This document shows positions 24,025 to 32,198 of a DNA stretch of 37,083 bases, in pieces. Source of the stretch: Myxococcales bacterium (lineage in GTDB: Bacteria > Myxococcota > UBA727 > GCA-2721815); NCBI GenBank assembly GCA_002721815.1, contig PBLQ01000011.1, forward strand, positions 197,682 through 234,764, in the 5' to 3' direction. A program made the translations under genes and the position numbers. The notes below the pieces were generated by a model that searched no databases, was not told where the DNA came from, and saw only the letters and a program-made list of their open reading frames with translations. How positions within the stretch are numbered: the first letter of the stretch is position 1; every line of letters starts with the position of its first letter.

Positions 24025-27000
24025 ATGTACAAACTGCCGAAATTCTGTTTGACAGTCGTGACCCTTATCTTTTTGGCGATGCCGGCTGCCGCGCAAGGCC
24101 AAGGGCGATTGGCGCTGTTTCTCTTTAACGGCGAAAAAGAAACCCCTCTCAAGGACGTTGCCGTGACTTTCCCCGACGGTAGCCAGGCGCAAACCGATGA
24201 CAAAGGCAAAGTGGTTTGGCGTGTAGATGCGGGAACCTACACTGTCCAATTGCACCTGCAAACCCCCACCATTCCGCTCGAAGTCACCATCCAATCTGCG
24301 AGCATTACTGAAATTATTTACACCCACTTCCCCTCTGGTGCCGAGGCCGAAACACTCATCGAATCCAAACCACTGGAAGAAGAAACCGTCGAAGTAGAAA
24401 GAGAAGACCTGGGTCCAGTGATTCCAGTGCGCGGCAAGGTGTTATCCGAAGATGACAACGCTCCCATTCCAGGCGTGCAAATCTGGGTCCAAGATTTCCC
24501 AGACAAAACCATCACAAATGAAGAGGGTGTCTTTGAAGCGTTCTTGCCTTCAGGAAAAATCAATATTTCATTTATTCACAAACAATACGCCCTGCTCATT
24601 AAAAAAGATTTTGAAATCGACAATGGCAATGCGAACGACCTGCTTTTCAAAATGACACCCAAAGGTTTGCAATTAGCAGACTTTACCGTGAAAGCCCCTC
24701 ACGTGGCTGGTGGGGTCGCGGCCTTAATCGACCAAAAAAGAAAAGCTTCTGGCGTGACCGAGGTCTTAGGTGCCGAAGAAATGAAGCAAAATGGGGACAG
24801 CAATGCCGCCGCCGCGCTTCAACGCGTCACCGGACTCACCGTGGTCGGTGGGCGATATGTTTTTGTGCGTGGCCTGGGCGATCGGTACATCACCACCCTC
24901 CTCAATGGCTTACAGCTTCCCAGCCCCGAACCCGAACGACGGGTCATCCCACTCGATATTTTTCCTGCCGGCGTCTTGGAGCAAATGACCATCGCCAAAA
25001 CCCTCACCCCTGATCTGCCCGGCGCCTTTGGGGGCGGCACCATCTTGTTAAAGACCAAAACGGTGCCGGAACAAGATTACCTGAAGATTGGGACCGGTAT
25101 TTCCTATTTGACCGGTTCCACCTTCGAAGATGGCTGGTCCTATGATGGCGGTGCGCTGGACCTTCTTGGTTTTGACGATGGCAACCGCGCTTTACCCCAA
25201 GAAGTCCAAGAAGCCACGGAGCAAGGCCCCGTGCTTCGTGGTGGCGGGCGATTTTCTGATACGGGTTTTTCCGATGAAGAACTCGCCAAAATGGGTCAAA
25301 GCTTTAACAATAATTGGGAGCAAACCCCCCACACCGTCCTGCCAAACATGAAACTGAACCTCTCTGCAGGCAAGAAGTTTAAAACCAATGGTGTCAAATG
25401 GGGCGTTTTAACCGGATGGAATTATCGCGTTCAAGACAGTGTCATTGAACGAACCACCCGCACCTACGAAACAGGGGTTACGGACTTACAACTCAGAAGC
25501 AGTGCCAACCTCATCCGAAGTCAGCAACGCATATCTCTCGCCGGCCTCGTTTCGCTAGGGGCTGAGTTTGACAAACAAAACTCGGTACAGGCCATCACCC
25601 TACTCACCCGTATTTCAGACAAAACCGCCGATGTGGTGAACTCGTTTTTCAACATTACCGACTCACCTTTTTCCGACTTTTACACCCGTCGGCTCGATTG
25701 GGTCGAGCGCATGCTTATCTCCCAACAGTTTGTGGGAGAACACCCTTTATTCAACATTCCGGACTGGAAACTAAACTGGCGCTATGGTCTTTCATTCGCC
25801 TCGCGCGAGCAACCCGATCGCCGTACGGTGGATTATGGCCAAGATCCGGATGGGACTGAATACCGCTTGCGAGGAGAAACTGGGGACAACGAGCGCTTCT
25901 TTTCTGATCTTTTTGACCAAGCCCATCATGCGGCCATTGATACCCAATCCAAGGAACTCGCACCGGACAGTACCGGCATCCAATTTAAAACGGGTTTGAA
26001 CTATTTTTTCAAGGATCGATTGGTGGATTCCAGACGCTTCAACCTCGCACCACCGGTCTTCACTGATGAATGGCCCGAATTCGATACCTTGGTGTATCAA
26101 AATCCCGGTGACATTTTTGTTCCAGAGAACATTAATTCAGATCGGTTCTCCTTCATTGAGACCTCAAAAGATACCGATTCCTACAAAGCCTATCAGCACA
26201 TTGGTGCCGCCTACCTTTCCAATGATTGGCGGTTCGCACCCCGATGGACTTTGACCAGCGGTTTACGTTTTGAAAGCTCTTATCAAAACGTGCAAGCTTT
26301 TAAGCCTGGGGTACCTGACAACATCAAAGCCGAAGCCGATCTGCTCAAGAATGATTTTCTGCCCTCTGCGCTTCTTTCCTGGCGCTTCACCCAAAACATG
26401 CAGTTGCGCCTGGCAGGGTCTTCTTCTGTGTCGCGCCCCAACTTTCGCGAGCTGTCCAACACAGGCTTTTTTGATGTGGAGCGAGGACGTCTCATCAGAG
26501 GAAACAGTGAATTGGAAAGTTCACAGATCCACCATGCTGACATGCGGTGGGAATGGTATTTTTCGCCCAAAGAAAGTTTAAGTTTGGCCGCCTTTGGCAA
26601 GTACTTCAACAAGCCCATCGAGATGGTTTATAAAATGAGTGCCGAAAATGCCATCACCTATCAAAACGCGAATTACGCCGAAAATGCAGGGGTTGAAATT
26701 GAAGCCCGGAAGAGTTTCGACTTCATTCATAAAGTGCTGGCGCCCCTATTTATCTCGGGCAACGCGTCATGGATTTATTCTCGGGTGTACCTCGAAGAAG
26801 GCGCCTCGCTCTCTTCTTCAACGGAACGCCCTCTGCAAGGCCAATCCCCTTGGGTCATCAATGGGCGGCTGGCATGGACCGAAAAAGCCCGTAGTATTTC
26901 TATGCTCTACAATGTGTTTGGGCCGCGAATTGTCGAGGTAGGTGACAACGGCGTTCCCGACCTTTACGAGCAACCCTTTCACCGCTTAGACTTTGTCTAT

Positions 27001-27144
27001 CGGGAGAACATGGGGCCCGTTTCCCTGGCTTTAAAGGGACAAAACCTTTTGGACTCCACCCAACAAGTCACCATTGGTGACAAGGTGGTGCTCGATGTGA
27101 GACCCGGCAGCCAAATTACGCTGGACATGTCCTTTAGTTTTTAG
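24025..27144 (+). CDS. TonB-dependent outer-membrane receptor
   Basis: The 1039-aa product has a signal peptide (about 1-24). Two carboxypeptidase-regulatory-like beta domains follow (about 28-105 and 133-210, the second with 'VRGKVLSEDDNAPIPGVQIWVQD'). The plug carries 'LQRVTGLTVVGGRYVFVRGLGDRYITTLLNGLQLPSPEPERRVIPLDIFP' in pieces near 265-320. A 22-strand-type barrel ends 'QITLDMSFSF', with a terminal Phe. Receptors with the 'RGLGDRY ... LPSPEPERRV' plug signature are common in Bacteroidota and some Proteobacteria; their ligands are mostly unknown. Being the last gene of the exbD-tonB unit, it is probably the dedicated client of this TonB system. Its TAG overlaps the PAP2 gene stop by four bases. 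Confidence 0.93.
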   Translation: MYKLPKFCLTVVTLIFLAMPAAAQGQGRLALFLFNGEKETPLKDVAVTFPDGSQAQTDDKGKVVWRVDAGTYTVQLHLQTPTIPLEVTIQSASITEIIYTHFPSGAEAETLIESKPLEEETVEVEREDLGPVIPVRGKVLSEDDNAPIPGVQIWVQDFPDKTITNEEGVFEAFLPSGKINISFIHKQYALLIKKDFEIDNGNANDLLFKMTPKGLQLADFTVKAPHVAGGVAALIDQKRKASGVTEVLGAEEMKQNGDSNAAAALQRVTGLTVVGGRYVFVRGLGDRYITTLLNGLQLPSPEPERRVIPLDIFPAGVLEQMTIAKTLTPDLPGAFGGGTILLKTKTVPEQDYLKIGTGISYLTGSTFEDGWSYDGGALDLLGFDDGNRALPQEVQEATEQGPVLRGGGRFSDTGFSDEELAKMGQSFNNNWEQTPHTVLPNMKLNLSAGKKFKTNGVKWGVLTGWNYRVQDSVIERTTRTYETGVTDLQLRSSANLIRSQQRISLAGLVSLGAEFDKQNSVQAITLLTRISDKTADVVNSFFNITDSPFSDFYTRRLDWVERMLISQQFVGEHPLFNIPDWKLNWRYGLSFASREQPDRRTVDYGQDPDGTEYRLRGETGDNERFFSDLFDQAHHAAIDTQSKELAPDSTGIQFKTGLNYFFKDRLVDSRRFNLAPPVFTDEWPEFDTLVYQNPGDIFVPENINSDRFSFIETSKDTDSYKAYQHIGAAYLSNDWRFAPRWTLTSGLRFESSYQNVQAFKPGVPDNIKAEADLLKNDFLPSALLSWRFTQNMQLRLAGSSSVSRPNFRELSNTGFFDVERGRLIRGNSELESSQIHHADMRWEWYFSPKESLSLAAFGKYFNKPIEMVYKMSAENAITYQNANYAENAGVEIEARKSFDFIHKVLAPLFISGNASWIYSRVYLEEGASLSSSTERPLQGQSPWVINGRLAWTEKARSISMLYNVFGPRIVEVGDNGVPDLYEQPFHRLDFVYRENMGPVSLALKGQNLLDSTQQVTIGDKVVLDVRPGSQITLDMSFSF

Positions 27145-27716
27145 TCAGAGGTGGCGGGCCTTACATTCCAACGCACCACCCAAGCAGCTACCGCCCCCAT
27201 CACCAACCCCACGGTCCAGCCAGCCAACACATCACTGGGATAATGGACCCCCACAAACACCCTTGAGAGCCCCACACACATCCCAAACAACAACACGGGC
27301 AGCCCTTCTTGAACCTTGGGCCGCCAGACCAACAAAGCAGCGATGGCCAGGCTCATGCCGTTGGCCGCGTGATTGGACGGCAACGAAAAGCCGGTGCCGC
27401 AGTTTTCTAAGGCCACGATGGCGTCCATGACTTGGCAAGGTCGGGCCCGCGCAAACAGTGGCTTGAGTACCTGATGGCACAAAGGGTCGGTGAGGATGGT
27501 GGCCAACACCATGCTCCAAAACACATGCCAGATTTTGGGCGATTTGAAAATGTAAGCGAACAGGGGTAACAGGATTCCCAATGGCCACAACAGCATGCGG
27601 TGGCTAAAAAATTGGGCCAAAGCCTTTAAGCCGCCATTGGCATTGGCAGCTTCATTAAGCGACAAAACCCAAGTTGTATCAAAGGCTTCCAAGTTTGGGC
27701 CCTCCTGCGGCCCCAT
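27141..27716 (-). CDS. PAP2-family membrane phosphatase
   Basis: The 191-aa product has about five membrane helices and all three PAP2 motifs: 'KPLFARARP' (85-93), 'SLPSNHAAN' (112-119, where the usual Gly of PSGH is Asn) and 'SRVFVGVHYPSD' (151-162), with the catalytic His158 and Asp162. Such enzymes dephosphorylate undecaprenyl pyrophosphate, phosphatidic acid or phosphatidylglycerophosphate in the membrane, with the active site facing the periplasm. The exact substrate cannot be read from sequence. It lies convergent to, and overlapping, the receptor gene, so it is not part of that operon. Confidence 0.9.
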   Translation of the reverse strand: MGPQEGPNLEAFDTTWVLSLNEAANANGGLKALAQFFSHRMLLWPLGILLPLFAYIFKSPKIWHVFWSMVLATILTDPLCHQVLKPLFARARPCQVMDAIVALENCGTGFSLPSNHAANGMSLAIAALLVWRPKVQEGLPVLLFGMCVGLSRVFVGVHYPSDVLAGWTVGLVMGAVAAWVVRWNVRPATSD

Positions 27717-27785
27717 TCAATCAGGATTTGAGCACCAAGGCAATCTATTGACTTTGGGGCTGAGGCCTTTTAGCGTTTCCCCCTT

Positions 27786-27862
<77 letters not shown>

Positions 27863-27864
27863 TG

Positions 27865-27893
27865 AAAGCCTCTGAGAAATCAGGGGCTTTTTT
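27865..27893 (+). terminator. Intrinsic terminator of the tRNA gene
   Basis: AGCCTCTGA (27867-27875) and TCAGGGGCT (27880-27888) form a nine-base-pair stem (one G-T pair) closed by a GAAA tetraloop, followed by six T. It starts four bases after the CCA end. Confidence 0.9.
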
Positions 27894-27918
27894 AATTCAG
27901 CTGAAAGCCCGCGTAAAA

Positions 27919-27932
27919 GTTACATTTGAAAC
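27919..27932. promoter_or_regulatory. Candidate MarR operator upstream of the regulator gene
   Basis: GTTACATTTGAAAC is an imperfect palindrome of the same form as two sites in the VOC gene promoter (GTTTCATCTGAAAC and GTTACAAATGAAAC). It lies 38 bases before the MarR start codon, where it could mediate autoregulation. Confidence 0.6.
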
Positions 27933-27970
27933 AATATGCCTCCCATGCTATTTCGTGGCGAGGAGTCACC

Positions 27971-28417
27971 ATGGCCAAACAGCAAATAATCCTAGATGAA
28001 TTCTTCCCCTACCAACTGGTACAATTGGCCCAAAGGGTCAGCGCCAACCTTTCGCAGATTTATAAAGACCGGTTTGACCTCACCGTTCCAGAATGGCGCG
28101 TGATGGCCTGTCTTGGCGAACGGGAACGGGCCACCGCCAAAACCATTGGCGAGGCCAGTTTCATGGACAAAGTGAAAACATCCAGAGCCATCAAAAGCTT
28201 GCAGACCAAAGGCCTGTTAAAAAAAGAACAAGATCCGCACGACAGCCGTGCTTATTGGATCAGCCTCAATGCCAAAGGCAAGCAACATTACAAAGCCCTG
28301 ACGCCTGAAGCGCTTCGGTGGGAAAACCAGCTCCTGACAGGTTTAACCGCAAAAGAGCAAGGCCAATTGAGGCACATTCTTGAAAAGCTGAGGGGTCACC
28401 TCAACACAATGAATTAA
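27971..28417 (+). CDS. MarR family transcriptional regulator
   Basis: The 148-aa product is a winged-helix repressor. 'LTVPEWRVMACLGERERATAKTIGEASFMDKVKTSRAIKSLQTKGLLKKEQDPHDSRAYWISLNAKG' in pieces shows the helix-turn-helix and the wing with the conserved Asp-x-Arg ('DPHDSRAYWI', near 84-93), flanked by dimerisation helices. ATG 27971 is chosen with GAGGAG upstream; the longer frame from 27926 would run through the operator. It is followed 119 bases later by a VOC gene whose promoter carries two copies of the palindrome found before this gene. Repression of both genes, relieved by an aromatic or phenolic ligand, is the likely logic. The ligand is unknown. Confidence 0.9.
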   Translation: MAKQQIILDEFFPYQLVQLAQRVSANLSQIYKDRFDLTVPEWRVMACLGERERATAKTIGEASFMDKVKTSRAIKSLQTKGLLKKEQDPHDSRAYWISLNAKGKQHYKALTPEALRWENQLLTGLTAKEQGQLRHILEKLRGHLNTMN

Positions 28418-28472
28418 AAAGCTATTATTTTATAGCACCTTAGACTCCCTTCCCCCGAGCACAGGAAACCGG

Positions 28473-28515
28473 TTGACATTGGTTTCATCTGAAACTACAT
28501 AGTTACAAATGAAAC
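28473..28515 (+). promoter_or_regulatory. VOC gene promoter with two MarR-type operators
   Basis: TTGACA (28473-28478) and TACATA (28496-28501) are separated by 17 bases. The palindrome GTTTCATCTGAAAC (28482-28495) fills the spacer, and GTTACAAATGAAAC (28502-28515) lies just after the -10. The two sites are exactly 20 bases apart, two helical turns, so two dimers could bind the same face and block RNA polymerase. AAAGGAG precedes the start codon at 28537. Confidence 0.7.
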
Positions 28516-28536
28516 CTTTAATTCAAAGGAGACCGC

Positions 28537-29073
28537 ATGAACATCAAACGCATCCATCACGTGGCCTATCGCTGTAACAACGCCAAAGAGACAGTGGCCT
28601 TTTACCAACGCGTCATGGACATGGATTTCTTGCTCGCCATCGCAGAAGATGAAGTGCCCTCCACCAAAGAACCCGACCCTTACATGCACGTCTTTTTAGA
28701 TGCGGGCATGGGGAATGTTTTGGCCTTTTTTGAAATCCCCAACTCTCCCGCCATGTCCAAAGACCCCAATACCCCCGAGTGGGTGCAACACATCGCCTTT
28801 GAAGTGGAAGACCTCGACGCCTTGCACGCTGCCAAAGAAAAAGCCGAGTCAGAGGGTTTGGACGTGGTTGGTCCCACCGATCATGGCATTTTTAAATCCA
28901 TCTATTTCTTTGACCCCAATGGGCACCGTCTTGAACTGGCCGCCAATGTGGGGTCACAAACCACTTTGAATAGGCTTCGTGAAGTGGCCCCGCTGATGAT
29001 CGAGGAATGGAACGAAACGAAGAGAGCGCCCCGACACGCGGCTTTTTTACATGAGGGTGAGTTGGCGAATTAA
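28537..29073 (+). CDS. VOC-fold (glyoxalase/dioxygenase superfamily) protein
   Basis: The 178-aa product has two beta-alpha-beta-beta-beta modules. The expected metal ligands are His8 ('IHHVAYR'), Glu66 ('LAFFEIP'), His85 ('WVQHIAFEV') and Glu133 ('GHRLELA'). It also has 'FYQRVMDMDFLL' and 'YFFDPNGHRLE', typical of vicinal oxygen chelate enzymes. Reactions in the superfamily include glyoxalase I, ring-cleaving dioxygenation and drug binding; sequence alone does not decide. Control by the adjacent MarR regulator suggests detoxification or aromatic-compound metabolism. Its stop overlaps that of the hydrolase gene on the other strand by four bases. Confidence 0.88.
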   Translation: MNIKRIHHVAYRCNNAKETVAFYQRVMDMDFLLAIAEDEVPSTKEPDPYMHVFLDAGMGNVLAFFEIPNSPAMSKDPNTPEWVQHIAFEVEDLDALHAAKEKAESEGLDVVGPTDHGIFKSIYFFDPNGHRLELAANVGSQTTLNRLREVAPLMIEEWNETKRAPRHAAFLHEGELAN

Positions 29074-30278
29074 AGCCCGTTCTTCGACGCCACCGTGATT
29101 AAACCAGCGGCCACATCTGTCTGGGAAGCAGTGCCGTCGAGGTACACGTCGTAAGTATCATTTTCAAATAAGAACACCTGGAAGAACGCGTTCATGTAGC
29201 GGCGCACCAGTTGCCTTGAAACGGCAGGGTCATCGGTGCCTACCGGACACGCCGAACAAGTAAAGCCACAGTTGGGGTCGTCGAGAAACGACATGTGATT
29301 GGCACCGAGCACTTCGATTTCTAAAGCAGGGCTCGTGGCATGCAAATAGTATTGATGAAAGTTATTCTCTTCGGGCGCGCACGCCTGGCAAAACAAACCT
29401 TCGCAGGTGGCGTTGGTGGTCTCCCCCAAAATGCCCAAGGGTACCGTGATCTCATCCATGAGCTCTGGGGTCACCGAAGGATAGTCGGGGCCATCGGAAG
29501 AGCCGGGACCGCCGGCACTGTCTACAGGATCGATGCCAAACACGGCCACCACCCGAGAATCTTCGGTGGCGGTGAGCAATGAAATTTTACCGCCCATGGA
29601 ATGCCCGGCAAGCCCAATGCGGTTGGCGTCGGCTTTATCCGCCAAAGGCCCCTGTGCATCAGCGGCCTGGCTCACCACCCAACTGAGCACGGATTTGAGC
29701 GTGTCTTTCAAAGACGCATGGTTGGGCGCACCGATGGGTCCCAGTGCCCCACCCGGCATTTGTGGCATCACCACCACATACCCCCAACTGGCCAGATGCT
29801 CGCCATAGGACTCATACAAAGAAGGGCTCAATTGGAACCCGTGGGTGAACACCACCACTGGATGACTCCCCTCGCTGCCGGGCAAATAGATGGTGAGGGG
29901 CAAGTCACTGCCATTGGGCAAGCTGGCGTCAATTTGTGAGGTACTGAAAACCAAGTCTCCGTCTAAAGCGGGGTCGTAGACGGTGGGCGGGTTTGGTTCA
30001 TCGTCGGACGGGTCGGGATTGGACGCGTCTGCATTGTTTTGGCCTGCATCGGTGCTCCCCGCTTCTTGTTCTTCATCGGACTCAGAAGGCAATGCATCGT
30101 TATTTGACGGGCCTGCATCATTAGACTCAGAAAAAGCGCCATCTTCCGGCGGCGTGATGGCGGCACCGGGGGCCACAGCGCTTTGAAGTGACCCGCAGGC
30201 CCCAACACCCAACAGGACCACAGGAGCCAGGCACCATAAAACGATCGGAAACAATCCTCTAAGCACATGAAATAACAT
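29070..30278 (-). CDS. Lipoprotein alpha/beta hydrolase (chlorophyllase/lipase-like)
   Basis: The 402-aa product has a lipoprotein-type signal peptide ending 'LLGVGAC' (Cys28), then an Asp/Ser/Asn-rich linker of about 70 residues ('SESDEEQEAGSTDAGQNNAD'). The catalytic domain from about 105 has 'VVVFTHGFQLS' (oxyanion region), 'GLAGHSMGGK' with nucleophile Ser227, Asp250 in 'FGIDPVDS' and His328 in 'LGANHMSFLDD'. This is the fold of chlorophyllase-like, PETase-like and platelet-activating-factor-hydrolase-like esterases. Six Cys in the C-terminal half (about 292-343) suggest disulfides, so it probably acts outside the cytoplasm, tethered to the outer membrane. The substrate is unknown. Linkers of this type are frequent in myxobacterial-type lipoproteins. 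Confidence 0.87.
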   Translation of the reverse strand: MLFHVLRGLFPIVLWCLAPVVLLGVGACGSLQSAVAPGAAITPPEDGAFSESNDAGPSNNDALPSESDEEQEAGSTDAGQNNADASNPDPSDDEPNPPTVYDPALDGDLVFSTSQIDASLPNGSDLPLTIYLPGSEGSHPVVVFTHGFQLSPSLYESYGEHLASWGYVVVMPQMPGGALGPIGAPNHASLKDTLKSVLSWVVSQAADAQGPLADKADANRIGLAGHSMGGKISLLTATEDSRVVAVFGIDPVDSAGGPGSSDGPDYPSVTPELMDEITVPLGILGETTNATCEGLFCQACAPEENNFHQYYLHATSPALEIEVLGANHMSFLDDPNCGFTCSACPVGTDDPAVSRQLVRRYMNAFFQVFLFENDTYDVYLDGTASQTDVAAGLITVASKNGL

Positions 30279-30465
30279 ATCTTTTCACTTCCCCAGTCCA
30301 AAAGGGAACATGCGCTCCCCTAGGTTTCGCCGCACTGTGTCAACCCGAACCTGCTTTGTCCATCGGCTGGCTGGCGGATTCTTATATGCCTTTCAATCCC
30401 GCAGGCAGCCCGCAGCAACGCCAATTATTACCCAATAAGTGTTTCAAACATCCACCGTCAAAAAA

Positions 30466-30474
30466 TGGTATGAT
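30466..30474 (+). promoter_or_regulatory. Extended -10 promoter of the repeat protein gene
   Basis: TGGTATGAT combines TATGAT with a TG one base upstream, an extended -10 element. No good -35 is seen, as is common for this promoter class. It lies 25 bases before the TTG start at 30499. Confidence 0.5.
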
Positions 30475-30498
30475 TGAAGAAGCGACGGGAGACGGCAT

Positions 30499-30879
30499 TT
30501 GAAGACGAAACAACGAGCAATGGGATACAGCCTGGCATTTTTGTGCGGGTTCTTTCTCACCCATGGACCCAACCCAACCCCCAATGCCAAACAAGAGTTT
30601 GCTCGCGAATTACACTTGTGCCAGCAAGCATGGGCCAAAGACATTCCCGATAAATGTAAACTCTTTGGTAAAATCCAACTCGTGGACAATTTCCCTGATG
30701 TGAAAGTTAAAATTGTCGATCACTTCCCCGACATCAAAGTGAAGAGGGTGAAGAACTTCGCGGACAAACCGGGGCTTTGGCAAATCGTTGAGAACTTTCC
30801 CGATTACAAGGTTCAAATCGTCGACAACTTTCCCGATTATAAGGTGGAATACGTGAAGAACTTTCCGGGTTGTGATTGA
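30499..30879 (+). CDS. 11-residue tandem-repeat protein (septoil-knot-like)
   Basis: The 126-aa product starts at TTG 30499, eight bases after GGGAG. A short hydrophobic N-terminal segment (about 8-22, 'MGYSLAFLCGFFLTHG') looks like a signal peptide or anchor. From about residue 57 to the end there are six units of 11 to 14 residues on the pattern 'KVxIVDNFPDx', the third with an insertion ('NFADKPGLW'). Proteins with this 'VDNFPD' repeat are known as 7(1) septoil knot domain proteins, a predicted knotted beta fold of unknown function. Two Cys precede the repeats and one follows. Two of the repeat pairs are nearly identical in DNA. The following arfB gene is 66 bases downstream. Confidence 0.72.
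   Translation: MKTKQRAMGYSLAFLCGFFLTHGPNPTPNAKQEFARELHLCQQAWAKDIPDKCKLFGKIQLVDNFPDVKVKIVDHFPDIKVKRVKNFADKPGLWQIVENFPDYKVQIVDNFPDYKVEYVKNFPGCD
30781..30846 (+). repeat. Tandem 33-base repeat inside the repeat-protein gene
   Basis: Units 30781-30813 and 30814-30846 both start CAAATCGT and are identical at 29 of 33 positions. They encode one 11-residue protein repeat each. The high identity suggests recent duplication, or slippage keeping copies alike. Confidence 0.8.
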
Positions 30880-30945
30880 AGTTGATGACCTCCCCCGATG
30901 TGCATATTTTTCGAGCCACTCGCCGCCCATGTAAGGCTGTAAGCC

Positions 30946-31380
30946 ATGGCTGATGAAGCGCTTCACATCAACTCAAGAATCCAGATACCCTCATGGGAAC
31001 TCACCTTCACCACCAGTCGCTCTGCCGGCCCTGGCGGTCAACACGCCAACAAAACCAGCTCGCGGGTGACTTTGCATTGGTCGATTCCCAATTCCAGTGC
31101 GCTCAGTGACCATCAAAAATCGCGGGTACGCAGACGGTTGAGCGCACGACTCACCCAAGAGGGCGTTTTGCAAATCCACGTGGAAGACAGCCGTTCGCAG
31201 CACCGCAACAAAGAAGTGGCCAAAGAACGCCTTAAGGCCCTGTTGCTCGATGCCCTCAAAGTCCCCAAGCGACGCAAGCCCACTCGGCCCTCTAAAGCCG
31301 CGAAAAAACGCCGGGTGGATAACAAAAAGTCCCGGGGGGCCATCAAGAAATTGCGCGGCAAGCCCACCACCGACAGCTAG
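30946..31380 (+). CDS. arfB: ArfB-type peptidyl-tRNA hydrolase (ribosome rescue)
   Basis: ArfB (YaeJ/ICT1) releases peptides from ribosomes stalled at the end of mRNAs lacking a stop codon. The 144-aa product is of normal length. It has the RF-1 domain motif 'FTTSRSAGPGGQHANKTSSRV' with the catalytic GGQ at residues 30-32, and a basic C-terminal tail ('KRRKPTRPSKAAKKRRVDNK') that enters the empty mRNA channel. No other translation gene is adjacent. Start ATG 30946 agrees with the family's N-terminus ('INSRIQIPSWELTF'). Confidence 0.93.
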   Translation: MADEALHINSRIQIPSWELTFTTSRSAGPGGQHANKTSSRVTLHWSIPNSSALSDHQKSRVRRRLSARLTQEGVLQIHVEDSRSQHRNKEVAKERLKALLLDALKVPKRRKPTRPSKAAKKRRVDNKKSRGAIKKLRGKPTTDS

Positions 31381-31493
31381 CACTTCAACCACCTGTAAAA
31401 CAATAAGAATTCGCTCGTTCCAGACCGCCCCGACTCGCATTGACGCCCAAGGCTCATAGCGTTAGGAAAGCCCCATATTTCAAGGGAGGCCCC

Positions 31494-32189
31494 GTGAACA
31501 AGCTATTCGCCAGTGCAGCAGAAGCAGTCAAAGACATCCCCAACGATGTCACCATCATGAGCGGAGGCTTCGGCCTTTGCGGAAACCCCGAAGACCTCAT
31601 CAGGGCCATTCACGCTCGTGGTATCACCGGTTTGACGGTCATCTCCAACAACTGTGGCGTGGATGGCAAATGCCTGGGCCTTTTGTTGGGAGACAAGCAA
31701 ATCAAGAAAATGATTTCCAGCTACGTGGGCGAAAACAAAACATTTGAATCCCAGTTTCTCTCCGGCGAACTGGAAGTAGAGCTCACCCCTCAAGGCACCT
31801 TGGCCGAACGTATTCGTGCCGGTGGCGCGGGCGTTCCTGCTTTCTTCACGCCCACAGGCTTTGGCACCGTGGTGGCTGAAGGCAAAGAGACCCGCGAGTT
31901 TAACGGTGTGAACTGCGTCATGGAAACGGGACTCACCGCCGATTACGCTTTGGTTAAAGCTTGGAAGGGCGATGCCCACGGCAATCTCGTGTTTCGTAAA
32001 ACCGCACGAAACTTCAACCCCATGATGGCCACGGCAGCCAAAGTGACCATCGCGGAAGTGGAAGAGTTTGTCCCCGCCGGTGAACTCGACGCTGACATGA
32101 TTCACACCCCCGGTATTTTCGTACAACGCGTCATCAAAGCGGGCGACTACGAAAAACCCATCGAACAACGCACCATCACCGAGCGCTAG
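31494..32189 (+). CDS. scoA: 3-oxoacid CoA-transferase subunit A
   Basis: Subunit A of a CoA transferase that moves CoA from succinyl-CoA to acetoacetate or a related 3-oxoacid. The 231-aa product starts at GTG 31494 behind GGGAGG; the longer frame from TTG 31440 is not family-like. It has '[17 protein letters not shown]' near 20-36 (the CoA-binding glycine motif), '[21 protein letters not shown]', '[11 protein letters not shown]' and '[17 protein letters not shown]', all typical of SCOT-type alpha subunits. A weak promoter, TTGACG (31440-31445) and TAGGAA (31463-31468) with 17 bases between, precedes it. scoB follows after nine bases and atoE after that. Confidence 0.93.
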   Translation: MNKLFASAAEAVKDIPNDVTIMSGGFGLCGNPEDLIRAIHARGITGLTVISNNCGVDGKCLGLLLGDKQIKKMISSYVGENKTFESQFLSGELEVELTPQGTLAERIRAGGAGVPAFFTPTGFGTVVAEGKETREFNGVNCVMETGLTADYALVKAWKGDAHGNLVFRKTARNFNPMMATAAKVTIAEVEEFVPAGELDADMIHTPGIFVQRVIKAGDYEKPIEQRTITER

Positions 32190-32198
32190 GAGCAACCC

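Noticed and set aside
28418-28445. GCTAT...ATAGC hairpin after the MarR gene as a terminator
   Set aside because: Only a five-base A/T-rich stem and no T-run follows; too weak to call.
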